This document shows, in pieces, positions 1 through 10,610 of a stretch of DNA of 64,000 bases; the first letter of the stretch is position 1; each line of letters starts with the position of its first letter. Below the pieces are notes generated by a model. The model was not told the DNA's origin and did no database searches. It saw only the letters and a list, made by a program, of their open reading frames with translations. The position numbers and the translations under genes are program-made. Origin of the DNA: Suillus spraguei (taxonomy: Eukaryota > Basidiomycota > Agaricomycetes > Boletales > Suillaceae); assembly GCA_016800925.1 (NCBI GenBank), contig JABCPU010000025.1, positions 248,001 through 312,000 of the forward strand. Direction: 5' to 3'.

Positions 1-763
1 GTTTCGCAATCTGGGGATTATGTGTCCTTTACGCACCGACTACTAACGTCGACCACGTGACTCGTAATTCTTCACTCCCTAAAACTCGTTATCTCTGTCT
101 ACATTCAGCCCTTTTCCCTCGTTACTGACACTCTATTTTCAAAAGTCACCGCTGTCAACACTACTCGAGCGCCATTACTCCGTCAAAAAACTACTTATTC
201 GATCTTCCTACCCTCTTTATTTTTCGTGCGGCTCATCTATGACCAAAAACCCTTACCTTTCTCAGTATAAGTATCTCATGTACACTCTGGTATCTACAGC
301 GAATTCTACCCTAGAAGATTCCCGCTCAAAAGCACCTCAGAAAAGCCCTTGAAACGTTCCGTCCTGTCACTTGCCTCAAAAAGTCTAGTCCTACGCACAC
401 CTACCTGCGACAATCTATTCCTTGCCGAAATCCGCTATCACTCATCTCTTATCTCACAATTCCCTACCGAACTCACGAGTAGCCTTACAGCAATATTATA
501 TTTTGTTTCCACGTCAACAGACCTCGGTACATAGGAGATCTTATTAATTGCATCTGTTCGAAAGGGGATACTTATCAGATGGATACAATCTTCCTATGTA
601 ACTATCAAGAACGATATTCAGCTTCAGAAGGAGTTTCAGGTGGATAGTTGGAGATATGTCCTTCCTATATGATATCACTATCAAGAATAATTTCCAGCAC
701 ATAAAAGCAGAGCGCCTACCTACTGTGACACTGTCGCTTTGAATTTATATCACATCCTCAACG
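1..763. other. No recognisable gene; upstream region of the small secreted protein gene
   Basis: I see no convincing coding region here; the open frames are short and lack splice-compatible continuation. The last ~65 bases hold a TATA-like ATAAAA at about 701-706, well placed for the gene that starts at 764. Confidence 0.5.
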
Positions 764-1059
764 ATGCGTCTCTACCTTGTCCTCGCCGTTGTTGCTGCTT
801 TGACAGCATCGATATCTGCCAATGATGCTGCGAGCGACGCTGCCAGTGCAAAATGTCCTGTCTTTTGCGCGCATGATAAAACTTGCGAAAACTGCGAAGG
901 AGGGTTTTGCGTGAGTATCACTAGTTTTTGTCCTACAACGAACCACATGACTCATTGACGTGATAGAGCTTCTTTGTATGCTTCTAGTGTGGCAGTGAGT
1001 CGTGTTTCTGCCTTCGCAATGATGCAGTATGGTTGATGGCACGACACGTGAAGCCTTGA
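764..1059 (+). CDS. Small secreted cysteine-rich protein (two exons)
   Basis: Exon 1 is 764-910 and exon 2 is 988-1059, with a 77-bp phase-0 intron (GTGAGT...CTTCTAG) between them. The spliced product is 72 residues. Residues 1-19 form a typical signal peptide (MRLYLVLAVVAALTASISA), followed by an Ala/Asp-rich stretch and eight cysteines between residues 31 and 57. Reading past the intron without splicing gives a different tail and loses three cysteines, which supports the splice. Eight cysteines in 27 residues suggest a disulphide-stabilised extracellular peptide. The class (small secreted cysteine-rich proteins, common in mushroom-forming fungi) is known, but the function of this one is not. 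A TATA-like ATAAAA lies about 60 bases upstream. Confidence 0.6.
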
Positions 1060-1920
1060 TAGGATGTTTGTTCGACTATTTGAAGTAGGAAAAGTGCTTT
1101 GGTGGCGGCAGAGGCGAAAATTTGGGGGATCAGGCAGTGGGGAATCGGGACGGTATCTATTCAGGAGGTTGGAAGCTTAGAAGTCCTGTGATGTCAGAGC
1201 CCTTGGAGCTTGCTTAGCGAAAAATAATCGGGAAAGGACAGAATACTCACCATAGATCTAGATGTGCTGCGAACAAGTTGTCGAGTGGCTGTACAATGTC
1301 ATCAAGTGTCTCGATCCAACTTTGAAAGAGTGTGGCCTAGTACTCACCACTTCACACAATCCGGTGCAAACTAGCGGGCTCACGAAGAGAGCTGGCATAC
1401 GAAGAGCCGCATGAGTACCAAAAATACATACTTGCAGAAGTGTGCATGCCTGCAGTGCTTAAAATCTAGCTGTATCGTGCATTATTACGACAGTACAGCC
1501 TGCTTCAGTATCGCATGATAAGGTGTGTTAGCCAATGATAGTGCAAAATACGTACCAAGGAACTGTAGTGTAGTGTGTTCTGTAAACAAACTTGAAAGAT
1601 ACAAAATATTTGAATGATCGAGGAGATTTACAAGACCTAGTAAAACATAAGAGATTGACTTATACTTAGTGAGACAAACAAAGAGACGGTTGGAAGGAGG
1701 CGTATCCGTAGTAGAGTCGAGAAGTTTATTTCATCGAACTTGGATGCGAAGAGAGACTTTGTAGTAGTCGGCCGGCTCGCGATGCTCACTGGCACAAGTG
1801 CGCAACTTTAGTAGTTAAAGATGGTCGGTGAATTTTACTACTCTACAACGTACAGCATCATGAACTACGTGTTAGGGGTCCGCTGTTATGGTTGGTTTGA
1901 CCCAACAAATAAAAACAATC
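1060..1920. other. Gene-free stretch before the transposon nest
   Basis: No gene or clear repeat was recognised. It ends at the TATGGTGGAC terminus of the tRNA-array element at 1921. Confidence 0.4.
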
Positions 1921-2608
1921 TATGGTGGACGATTAGGTTACAACTTACGGTTCGATTTGCCGCAACTTATTTTGAAGTCCGACCAATGTTTGTTCCGGTA
2001 TGCACCTATTCACGCTATGGTCCTTGTCACATGAATCCTGCGCGCCGTGCTCACTAAGGTAGATCCGCAGCTGCTGGCGAGCATTGTTATTACATGTCGA
2101 TTTATCCTTCGGATTCCTTCCCTGAGCTCACTGAGCAGCCCTTACCCTCCAGGATATGCGACTCACTCAGGCTGCGCAGTGCTTCATTCCCGCTATGACA
2201 GTAGTTGGTGTTGTGTTTCTCACCGCGTATGTTGATCTTAATCGTCGACTGTGCCTTCAGTTGTCATCAAGTCATTGGGCCCTTCACCAATATTCCTACT
2301 GTTATTTATGTTAACGATGAGTCGAGATTTCTCCGTGCTATCGTCTTTTCTGCATGACTGCATTGTGCTGCGTTTTGTTTCCAATCATAATGGGTCACTC
2401 ATCTGGTCCTGCGCGCGTTCCTACTATCAACGATTGGTATAATTCTTAACAGACATTTCGACCGGTCTATCTAGCCTGAAGTATATTCCCACTGTCTTTT
2501 CTCCTTCTGCCGCATCCCATATGGCTTTGAGACAGCATGACAATCATGTATGGTCTCATAACGACGATCAATATTATCACGACGGCTTGCAAACTCTGTC
2601 CGTATTTG

Positions 2609-3310
2609 AACCTGCTGAACTACAATTTTTTTCTATCAGAACGTACTTTGACATTCATTCATAGACGGTTTCTTCAGAAGTTCACCGCAACCGGTCTTAG
2701 TCAGGTGATTGCCACAACGGAATCAAAATCTGTTTCGCTTGGACTGTGCAGGTTTGGAACCTGCCAACGACAAGGTTTTTTTCTATTGAAACACACCTTG
2801 ACATTCACTCATGGATGGCTTCTTTAGAAGTTCATCGCAACTGGTCTTAGCTAGGCGGTTGCCACAACAGAATCAAAATCTGTTTATCTTGAACTGTGCG
2901 GGTTCAAACCTACCGATGACGAGGTTCTTTCTATCAGAACACATTTTGGTGTTCATTCGTGGACGGTTTCTTTGAAAGTTCGCTGTAGTTGGTGTTAGCC
3001 TGGTGGTTGTCACGACAGAATCAAAATCTGTTTCTCTTGGACTGTGCAGGTTCGAAACCTGCCGACGACAAGGTTTTTTTTCTATCGGAACACCTTAATA
3101 TTCACCCGTGATGGTTTCTTTGGCAGTTCACTGTAACTAGTCTTAGCCTGATGGTTACCACAACAAAATCAAAATCTGTTTCTCTTTCCTGTGTAGGTTC
3201 AAAACCTGCTGGTGACAGCCCTTTTTTTATCGGAACACACCTTGACATCCACTCATGGATGGTTTCCTTAGAGGTCATCTTAACTGGTCTTAGCCCCTGT
3301 GCAAATTGTT
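2609..3310 (+). repeat. Tandem array of tRNA-Leu-like units, about 148-bp period (left)
   Basis: Four nearly complete tRNA-like units lie at about 2691-2772, 2841-2920, 2988-3069 and 3136-3216. Truncated units sit at both ends (2609-2625 and 3281-3310). In the best unit (2988-3069) the anticodon arm has a 5-bp stem ACAGA/TCTGT around the 7-base loop ATCAAAA, which puts U33 before anticodon CAA (Leu). The T arm is GCAGG-TTCGAAA-CCTGC, and a type-II variable arm lies between them. A B-box-like GGTTCGAAACC is present. T runs of six or more follow units 1, 3 and 4. The D arm and acceptor stem pair poorly, so these are tRNA-derived sequences and not clearly functional tRNAs. The 60-70 bases between units are also conserved. 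Confidence 0.7.
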
Positions 3311-3733
3311 GATGCAACATTGATATTTACTCCATGGCGAGTCGTGCGTTCGGACACATTCGAAACACTAATTATATTGTGCTCTGCATAAACCCCCTCC
3401 TCTGAGTCCTCTCGCTACCTTGATTGCAGTAGATCACGTAGCCGGTGAAGCTTCCTTGGCGTTACACTGCCTTGAATATCTATGAACTGACTCGCAAACT
3501 TCAAACTCAGCCTCCGTGGTTTGTTTCTTCGTGTATTCCTGAGCAGCTTCAAGGGGTTCATACATTGATAGGTTCTCGGTCAAATCGCAAGGCCTGCAGG
3601 CTCTGAGCTTCACAATTCTTTGTCTGTGGGACAAGTGTATTGGTTAATAACGTACTCACGCTGCTTCCCTTTGCCAACATAACTGAACTGACAGCGAGAT
3701 TGTATACCGTGTGACCCGCGTCTAAGATACTTA
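3311..3733. other. Internal part of the left tRNA-array element, no gene
   Basis: This stretch matches the reverse complement of about 60500-60680 in the right copy. The open frames here are broken by the Harbinger boundary and are not treated as genes. Confidence 0.5.
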
Positions 3734-3799
3734 GTGTCTGTTCGGGATCGGGATTTCGCTCAACTTCGACAAACTTCAAGAACATAGTTAAGTAAGCAT
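3734..3799 (+). repeat. Harbinger left terminal inverted repeat
   Basis: It is the inverted counterpart of 10001-10075. The shared outer block is GTGTCTGTTCGGGATCGGGA, and the inner block includes CATAGTTAAGTAAGCAT. Confidence 0.85.
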
Positions 3800-4037
3800 C
3801 TACCATTCGGAGCTTGAAACTGATATCACGCTGATTAGTGTTATCAATACGTGTGTATATGTACATACATACCACAGCCATGCTCCCCCGCCTCTTTCAC
3901 CACAGTGACAGCCCTTCTGCCGATGAAGAGGATTTGTCGAACTCGAGGAATCATGAGAAGGATGAGGAGGATGAGGGAGATGAGAGGGATGAGGGGGACG
4001 AGGATGAGGACAAGAATATCGATGATGCAGAGCAATC

Positions 4038-5034
4038 TAGTGCCTCCGAAGTCCGGTTCGGTCAGGTTCATGGCCCTATGTCTGCAAACCCTGAACTCGA
4101 CCATTGGTCAGGTTCAGGCATGGTGGCTGAACCTTGGACCGGACGCCTTCGAACGCGTTCGGAGGGGTTCAGTTCAGGTTCAGAATGTGTTTGAACTCTT
4201 GAACCGTTATTCGAATTGCAAAAAAACTTAAAATTGACAAAAAATGAGAACAAAACTTGCTAGTACGAATAACTACTAAAACTCTTCCTCGACGACAATG
4301 TGGTTATCGTAAGGAGCAGCAAACTCAGCCTGGGATGTTGCAGAAATGTGGCCTTGACGGTACGCGCTCTTGAGCAACTGGAGAGCCTCGAATGTTGCTG
4401 GCTGCAAACAGCTGTGACGTGCGGTCCCAGTAATGCCGCTGCTTGAAAATGCACGCTCGGATGCAACTGCGGATCCCTGGATGGCAAGGTAATCCTTTGC
4501 AATGCGGGAGATGGTTGGGTACTGGATAGAATGGTGCTTGAAAAGTTTTTTGATGGTATTAGTATGCAAACAACATAAATTAAACAATAAGATGTACCCC
4601 CACCAGCGTGTGAATCAAAAGTGCGGACAGTATGTCCTGAAATAAATGACATTAGAAGTTAGCAATGACAGACAGTGAATGTGTTGTGAATGTACCGGCA
4701 CCTTGATAAGTCGCATTGCCGAAGAGACTAAGAGAAGAACACGGATGAGGGTAATGTAGTTACTGCAAGTAGGCTAGAAGGGGGGAAGACCGTAAACCGA
4801 CAGGCATGCACAATGCTTAAACAGAAAACCTTACCAAAAACATGAGGCTTCATTGCCAGTTTGAGAATCTAAGTTGGATAAAAATACATCAGGTTCAAAC
4901 CAGTCCGGATGCATCTGGACCGGTTCACATGCTCCAGGAAAATACCGGACCTCGGACCTGTGACTGAACCAATGGTCCAGTCTGCAAAGGTTCGAGTTTG
5001 AACCTAGGTTCGGGACCGGACTTCGGAGGCACTA
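4038..5034. mobile_element. hAT-family element, 997 bp, non-autonomous
   Basis: It starts TAGTGCCTCCGAAGTCCGGT and ends with the inverted counterpart (ACCGGACTTCGGAGGCACTA). It is flanked by a perfect 8-bp duplication GAGCAATC (4030-4037 and 5035-5042), as expected for hAT. The sub-terminal regions are rich in TTCAGGTT/GAACC-type motifs. It contains only the C-terminal dimerisation part of a transposase on the minus strand. It lies inside the Harbinger transposase gene, whose frame is continuous across the insertion once one duplication copy is ignored. Confidence 0.88.
4276..4587 (-). pseudogene. hAT transposase C-terminal dimerisation domain fragment
   Basis: The frame encodes the motif series YPTISRIAKDYLAI, then SAVASERAFSSSG and then TARHSCLQPATFEALQLLKS. 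This is the hallmark of the hAT C-terminal dimerisation region. The zinc-finger and catalytic parts of a full transposase (usually over 600 residues) are absent, so this is a remnant left by internal deletion. Confidence 0.85.
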
Positions 5035-6479
5035 GAGCAATCAGACATCAAGTTTCTTCATGCTATCATCAAATTTTTTCAGTGCATGGTCACATCAGCC
5101 TCTGAAGTCATCAATATTGTGGGGGTCACTGTTAACTCCTACACAAATACATTCTACAACAAACAGCCCTATCACACCTCAATTCTGACAGGGGCTGGCT
5201 GGGTCAATGAGCTTCTCAATGGCCATCCAGAATGAATTTGATGTGAGCTTGGTGTACATTGGCATGTATTCACTGTATTACTACAAGTACTTTGTGATGC
5301 CGGCATAAATGACTCAAGACACGTCACACTGGAAGAGCAACTTGCCATCTTCCTATATGCCTGTGTTACAGGCATTTCTGTATGCCACCTTGCTGAGCGT
5401 TTTCAGCACTCAAATGATACTATATCGAGGTGTGTCCTCCCACTCTTACCTCTATGCTTGCTTAATATTGCTTCCAGATATTTCAAACGAATTCTTATTG
5501 CATTCTCCTCCCAGCCAATCTATTCTACCTATGTCAGGCTTCTCAATGCAGAAACTCCAATACCCACCCAAATCCTTGAGACAACAAAACTATTTCCCTA
5601 CTTTGCAGACGTAATTGGCGCTATTGACGGCACACACATTGCTTGTCATCCCTCAGCTGCTGATCGTGATGCCACTCATGACTGCAAAGGCAATTTAACA
5701 CAAAATTGCCTTGCTGCATGTGACTTTGACATGCATTTCATGTACATGTTGAGTGGTTTCCAGGGGTCTGCAGTGGATGCTCGTATCTACAATGTGGCTC
5801 ATCTAACTGATTTTATGATCCCTCCGGGCAAGGTGTACCTTGCAGATGCTGGATTTGCCGCATGTGATGAATTGTTGGTACCTTATTGTGGTGTGCGCTA
5901 CCACCTTGCTGAATGGGCCCAGGCAAATCTTGTGTATGTTCCTGACTTATTACTGCCCTGGCATAGTACTTACTCATCTCTGCAGGCCTTGCAATGCCAA
6001 GGAACTGTATAATCTATGCCATGCGCAGCTCTGCAATGTCATCGAGCATATTTTTGGTGTCTTAAAAATTCGCTTCTGCATCCTTCGGCTCCCTCCTGAG
6101 TATAGCTCTGATATACAAGCTCGCATCCCTCCGGCATTGTGTGTTGTACACAATGTCATCCGCATCCACAACCCAGATGAATTATCGGACTACCATCAAG
6201 TGGAGTCAGATGAGTGGAGGGCTCCCTATGATGGTGGCACACTTGCTGATGGACCTCCAACTGAAGCAGCACATTCGTGCACATGATGTTCATGACAAGA
6301 TCGCTGAATCAATGTGTGGTGATTACCTTACAGAAAGGTGGCGTAGAGGAGCGTCTTTGCCACCTGGTGCATACTGAAATCTAATTAGTTGTTTTGTTAT
6401 CATTGTTTGTTTGTTGTAGTCATTTTTCAATCAATTTATGTTGTGAACCCACCATCAAGATTATGGAAGGCCCAGTACC

Positions 6480-6737
6480 CTCCAGAACAATGTCATCAAA
6501 GGGAATATCTCACACCATTCCTTGACAATGGATGTCCAAAATCTCAAGTGATATCAAAGCATCAAACCCAAATCCTGCCTCAAATATAAAATCTCATCTT
6601 GATCTGTTTGCTGCACCACCTACCTCCATTCCCCGACAATGGATGCCTGAAATCTCAAGTGATGTCGAAGCATCAAACCCAAATCCTACCTCAAATATAA
6701 GATAAAATCTCATCTTTATATTTGAGGCAGGATTTGG
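6480..6737. repeat. Local tandem repeat and 22-bp hairpin
   Basis: A unit of about 115 bp around AATCTCAAGTGATRTC occurs twice (near 6530 and 6650). Arms 6679-6700 and 6716-6737 form an inverted repeat (CCAAATCCTACCTCAAATAT against its complement) with one mismatch and a 15-base loop. It sits between the two Harbinger ORFs. Confidence 0.6.
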
Positions 6738-7066
6738 GGCTGCACCACCTGCCTCTTCAGATACTGCACAATCTGATGCAGGCACTCAGCTCGTCAAGAA
6801 TTCATATATAGATTGTCTCTTAAGAACATTGTGTACGTAGTGATCTAATTCATGTATGATGTGGAGGTATCACAGCAGCTCCTGTTCATTTGCCCACACT
6901 CTCCTTGCCTCCCACAGGTGCTGATCTAAAAAAATCTTATGAATACCATCTTGTGTGATGTTGTTGTAAGCATCAGCGATAGTGACATCAGATTTAAAAA
7001 GGTTGATCATTACCATGGCATCGTAGTTGTCCAAATCCTTTTCTTCTTGCACCTGAAGCATAGCGC

Positions 7067-8773
7067 TGTAACGAACATATTGGCACTGGGCTTAAAACCC
7101 CATCTTTTGACACTCATCTCACATCTACAGGAGTTACCACTCGTCCATGGCCATCTTACCCCTTTAGCATTACTGGTGGCATCCCATGCTTACCGCACAC
7201 CATACTGACTGCCGCACCACATTCCACATACCGATGTCCTCCCATGTCCTTGCTGCATCCGCATGGCTCCATTTGGTGCGTCATTTGTTTTATGTTCGTT
7301 ATCACTGATTTCACGGCAAGCCTTATTACATGTTGCCTCGTGCTGCAGCGCCTCGCGCTATGTTTACTTATGGCAGTTACTACACTCCAGCGCTACTGAT
7401 CTCACCTAGAGTATTCCGAATACATATGATTTAGGATATAAGCACTGCGTACCCCGCACAATACAGTACTGGATTTTACACCATTGCACGTACTATAGGT
7501 CAGGATTATTGTCTAGCTCTGGATCTACCCAGTAGTGGACTTAGTCTTTAAAGTTTCCTTATCGCTCGTTAATCTATCACGCTCGTTCTCCATTACCACT
7601 GGACTTTTGACTGTTATTGTGACTGAACTTCTCATGCACTGCTACTTTACCACTGAAAATACCGCGGACTTCTTTACTGTTTCCTTGCACCACTTGCAAC
7701 CTTACTGCTACCGCTGATATTATCGCTCGACATCGCTCGCTCGATGCAACTGTTTCTGACTATATCTCGACCACAGTAGCACCGCTACATATGATGCTAG
7801 TTCCGGCGGCATCATCGCTGACCGTGGCAACTTACCGCTGACCACGACACTTCCTTCGCACATAAGTTTGACTCGAACTTGACCATACTAATAGGCATCC
7901 CCCTTTAGGGTCGATGTCATATACCATACTTCTGATCCCAGATCTGACCATATCCGATCAGATCAGATCAATTCTATTTCCGTCCAGTCCACAGATCCTG
8001 TCCAGATCGCCCATCCGAATGTGACCACTTCTCGCACTCTAACTCCCTTGTGTATATCAGCGTCTCCTGTTTCCGGTATTCCGGCTGTGTATATTTCCGT
8101 CCTGCATCACTGATCCATTACCTGTGTTCATTTCCGATTCGTGCTTACTGATCCGCTGTGCATTAACTAATAGACTTCTGTTACACTTCGTGCATAGCCC
8201 TTGGTCCTGGACTTGTTGATTATCCATATTAGATACTTACAGTATATAAACCACTTGTAGATCTCCGTAGAACCTTAGTTTGAATATCATCTTAGATTCT
8301 GCTCATTCTGCTTCCTTCAGACTTGAGTCACTTTCCGCTCTAGTCATCTTCCGAGACTTGGGATTGATTCCTTTAAGTCTATATCTCCGACTCTATCTTT
8401 GGATAGTCTACCTCTGTCAGTTTCTAGTTAGGAGCTCGTTCCGAAGCTAGCCATAATCCTCATTCCATCCCTACGCTCTGGATAACCTTTGGATGTATCA
8501 TATCCGATACCTTCAGATGTCCAGATCTGCCACACAACTCCTTCCGAATCTTCAGATGTATACCTACTCCCTGAAATAAGGGGCATTACTCGGGAAAGGG
8601 GCACAGTGCACAAACTGAGGCCAAAGCCCTTCGGATCCTTCACCCTTTGAGTATGGTCTTAACAGTCGAACACTCTTGTTCTCACAAGTGAAGCAGACTA
8701 GACGGAGCGCAAGACTCACATACTAACTTAGGAGGTAGTTTATCTACAGCCCAGGTTAGGTTGTATCTTTACA
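7067..8773 (+). mobile_element. Solo LTR (TGTAACGAAC family), copy A, with a nested solo LTR
   Basis: It begins TGTAACGAAC and ends ATCTTTACA, so the ends are TGTAA/TTACA. Without the nested insertion it is about 952 bp. It matches copy B at 16909-17873 along its whole length, and similarity stops at the same points in both. The flanks are AGCGC on the left and (G)TGCGC on the right, an imperfect target duplication. It interrupts the Myb-like ORF. No internal gag or pol region is present. Confidence 0.75.
7915..8664 (-). mobile_element. 750-bp solo LTR nested in LTR A
   Basis: On the plus strand it runs from TGTCATATAC to GGTCTTAACA. It is flanked by a perfect 5-bp duplication GTCGA (7910-7914 and 8665-8669). 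It is the reverse complement of the solo LTR at 11260-12009, and both are 750 bp. A short open frame inside is not a gene. No retrotransposon coding region accompanies it, so it is a recombination remnant. The superfamily cannot be named from an LTR alone. Confidence 0.88.
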
Positions 8774-10000
8774 GTGCGCTGCTTGCAGGTTGGAACAGGT
8801 TCCATGATACACACTGTGACAGTTTCCTGAAGCGCTGAGCCTGTGGAAGTTATACTATCAGCCACCTTGTCACCCATCTCTTCCAAAGCAACCAGCATGG
8901 TGAGATGCTGCGCTTTTGATGACCCTGATGCACTCTTTCCTTTTGAAGAATTTGGGGGGCGGGACTTGTGTTGTCCACTATCGTTCCCATCAGCTTTACG
9001 CTTCACCGCCATTGACAAAGCAGGCGTGGAAATTGAAGGGGCAAGAAAGGGCTGTGTAGCTGCATTGAAGCCTCATGGTGTGACAGGTGGGATAGGTGCA
9101 GCAGCAACAGGTGAAATAGGGATAGGTGTAGCAGCAGGTGCTCTGCTCATTTCAATGTCATCAAGGTCACGAAACTTGACCTGATTGAGCGTGCTCTCCA
9201 GGGACAACATGGGATCAGCAGAAGTATCACCACTAGTAGCATGGGTGATGTCACTACCAGTTGCTGTGGGAGCCAATGTGTCTGCAGCTAGGCTGGTACT
9301 GGCATGGAAGCCAACCCAGCTGCTTGTCTGTGCCAGAATGATACCTTGCAGCATCTCATAATGTGGCCATCCTTTTTTTCAAAGGCCTTGCTAAGGGGTT
9401 ATGCTGCATGAATAATTAGTGCGGTAGAACAGGACAGATAGATGATACAGTACCTTGATAAAGTCCGCCCACATAGTCTCAGATTCTTCACTGATATTAG
9501 CTCCTAAATCCAGGTCGAACGATAAACCTGAGGCACTAGATATTTTGTCAACCACCTAATACATCTTTTTTATCTAGAAATACATCAATATTAGTAACAG
9601 CACGTATATCAATAAAACAATAGTACTTACCTGAGCCCATTTGGATTGGCAGGCTTCAGGGGTCTTGGGAGCACCATCAGGGCATGGGTGTGTTGCCATC
9701 TCTGCGGCAGCACCAATCCAGAAAGATTTTGTGAAGTTCATCCCATCACCCCTTTGGTGCTCTGTTGGACAGCATATTCAACTAATTTCCTTTCATCTTC
9801 AACAGACCATACACAGCAGTCTTTTGCTGTTGTGGTAAGTTCCTGACTGTCAGTGGCTGCCTTTTTTTTACCTTTGCCTTTGGCCATAGTGGTAGGGTAG
9901 AAACGGAAAGAGTATAGTGACTCTGATGAGCTTTGTGTCAAGGGCATGGTTATCATTATCAATATGTCACACTGTGACTGACAGCACTCGGCACACCGGC

Positions 10001-10075
10001 ATGCTTACTTAACTATGTTGTTTTGTTTGTTGAAGTTTGTTGAAGTTGGGCGAAATCCCGATCCCGAACAGACAC
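10001..10075 (-). repeat. Harbinger right terminal inverted repeat
   Basis: It is the inverted counterpart of 3734-3799, about 9 bp longer because of a short TTTGTTGAAG-type duplication. It is followed directly by the TTA target duplication. Confidence 0.85.
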
Positions 10076-10131
10076 TTATGCTTATGTCTTATGCACGAAC
10101 CTTTGAAGCCATGCTGGAATCCATCACCATG

Positions 10132-10610
10132 TGAATGTCAGGATTCTGGCTGGTCTTGGCACACAAGTCTATGCAGACTTCAGGTCTATGTCTGGGTACC
10201 CCTCGGCGAGCTTGGCAAATTCAAGCGGAGTTGAATCAGCCACTTGCAGGTGTGGCTCACCTAAGCAAGGATATAATATCCTCCTGCCTCTTTGCTGCCT
10301 GCCGCCTGACAGTGATCAGGAATGCTACTTCTGTGCCTGCCCGCCACCACTGGAGGTGGTGTCAATGGCATCCTCGATTTAGATGCCGCTCAAAGCATGT
10401 CTGGGCTTCTCAAATGCCCTGCCGCCCGCCCCTTGTCATATCCATTCCTCATCTTCCCACTGACACGCATGAAAACTGTTTTGTACATGATCATGACTGT
10501 GTTTTAGTCTACCACATTTAATTTTCCAAATAATTTTCTATACCTTTCTGAACCTTACAAGAATTTATTCGAGTATTTTCTGAGCCTACAATCATTTCTA
10601 TGCACTTATC
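10132..10610. other. Left end of the KDZ-like element, no intact gene
   Basis: It holds the left inverted repeat and several short overlapping frames. None continues convincingly. Confidence 0.4.

Larger units (their letters stand above)
3880..6377 (+). pseudogene. Harbinger DDE transposase (HARBI1/DDE_Tnp_4 type), interrupted and degraded
   Basis: The reading frame starts at ATG 3880 with an acidic Asp/Glu-rich leader. It is cut at 4037 by the hAT element and resumes after it in the same frame. Two in-frame TGA stops (5233 and 5239) sit where the surrounding codons suggest arginine. Two good introns follow: 5430-5477 (GTGTGT...CCAG) and 5934-5985 (GTATGT...GCAG). The catalytic core is recognisable: first Asp in GAIDGTHI, second Asp in YLADAGF, then YCGVRYHLAEW, and Glu in NVIEHIFGVLKIRF. 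Near 6270 a frameshift moves the C-terminal tail (HDVHDKIAESMCGDYL) into another frame ending at 6377. The gene is therefore disabled at least four times (insertion, two stops, frameshift). Confidence 0.8.
6867..9886 (-). pseudogene. Harbinger accessory Myb/SANT-like protein, split by LTR insertions
   Basis: Start ATG is at 9886 (MAKGKGKKKAATDS). A Myb/SANT-like region follows (CCVWSVEDERKLVEYAV, then FWIGAAAEMA and ACQSKWAQ), then an intron at 9556-9630. Downstream come a Pro/Ala/Thr-rich linker, a basic Lys/Ser-rich segment (8900-9000) and AQHLTMLVALEEMGDKVADS. The frame is cut at about 8779 by the LTR at 7067-8773. It resumes on the far side as LQVQEEKDLDNYDAMVMINL and ends at about 6870 (RRVWANEQELL). 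In PIF/Harbinger elements this second protein is known to help DNA binding and nuclear import of the transposase. Here it cannot be made in full. Small indels near 9360-9420 and 9070 may be further lesions or unrecognised introns. Confidence 0.65.
3734..10075. mobile_element. PIF/Harbinger DNA transposon with nested insertions
   Basis: The element begins GTGTCTGTTCGGGATCGGGA and ends with the reverse complement of the same sequence. The terminal inverted repeats extend about 66-75 bp (3734-3799 and 10001-10075). It is flanked on both sides by TTA (3731-3733 and 10076-10078), the 3-bp duplication typical of PIF/Harbinger. It carries the two ORFs expected of the family: a DDE transposase on the plus strand and a Myb/SANT-like protein on the minus strand, convergent. 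Removing the hAT element, the long LTR and the solo LTR leaves about 3.6 kb, a usual size. Both ORFs are broken, so it is not autonomous now. The right tRNA-array copy shows the unoccupied site near 60481. Confidence 0.85.

Noticed and set aside
2691..3216. Functional tRNA-Leu gene cluster
   Set aside because: Anticodon and T arms are good, but D arms and acceptor stems pair poorly and units differ; the real tRNA-Leu at 47709 shows what an intact gene looks like here.
2609..3310. CRISPR array or coding tandem repeat
   Set aside because: Units of ~148 bp with tRNA folds and diverged linkers in a eukaryotic genome do not fit CRISPR, and no long frame crosses the units.
3558..3881. 107-codon minus-strand frame containing NPDPEQTL
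   Set aside because: It crosses the left Harbinger boundary; the peptide is a translation of the terminal inverted repeat joined to flanking sequence.
8428..8643. Minus-strand frame with PLSRVMPLISGSRYTSEDSE, repeated at 11311-11496
   Set aside because: Both lie inside the 750-bp solo LTRs; shared because the LTRs are copies, not because they encode a protein.
10131..10521. Overlapping plus-strand frames of 65-128 codons
   Set aside because: They start in the target duplication or the inverted repeat of the KDZ-like element and show no motif.
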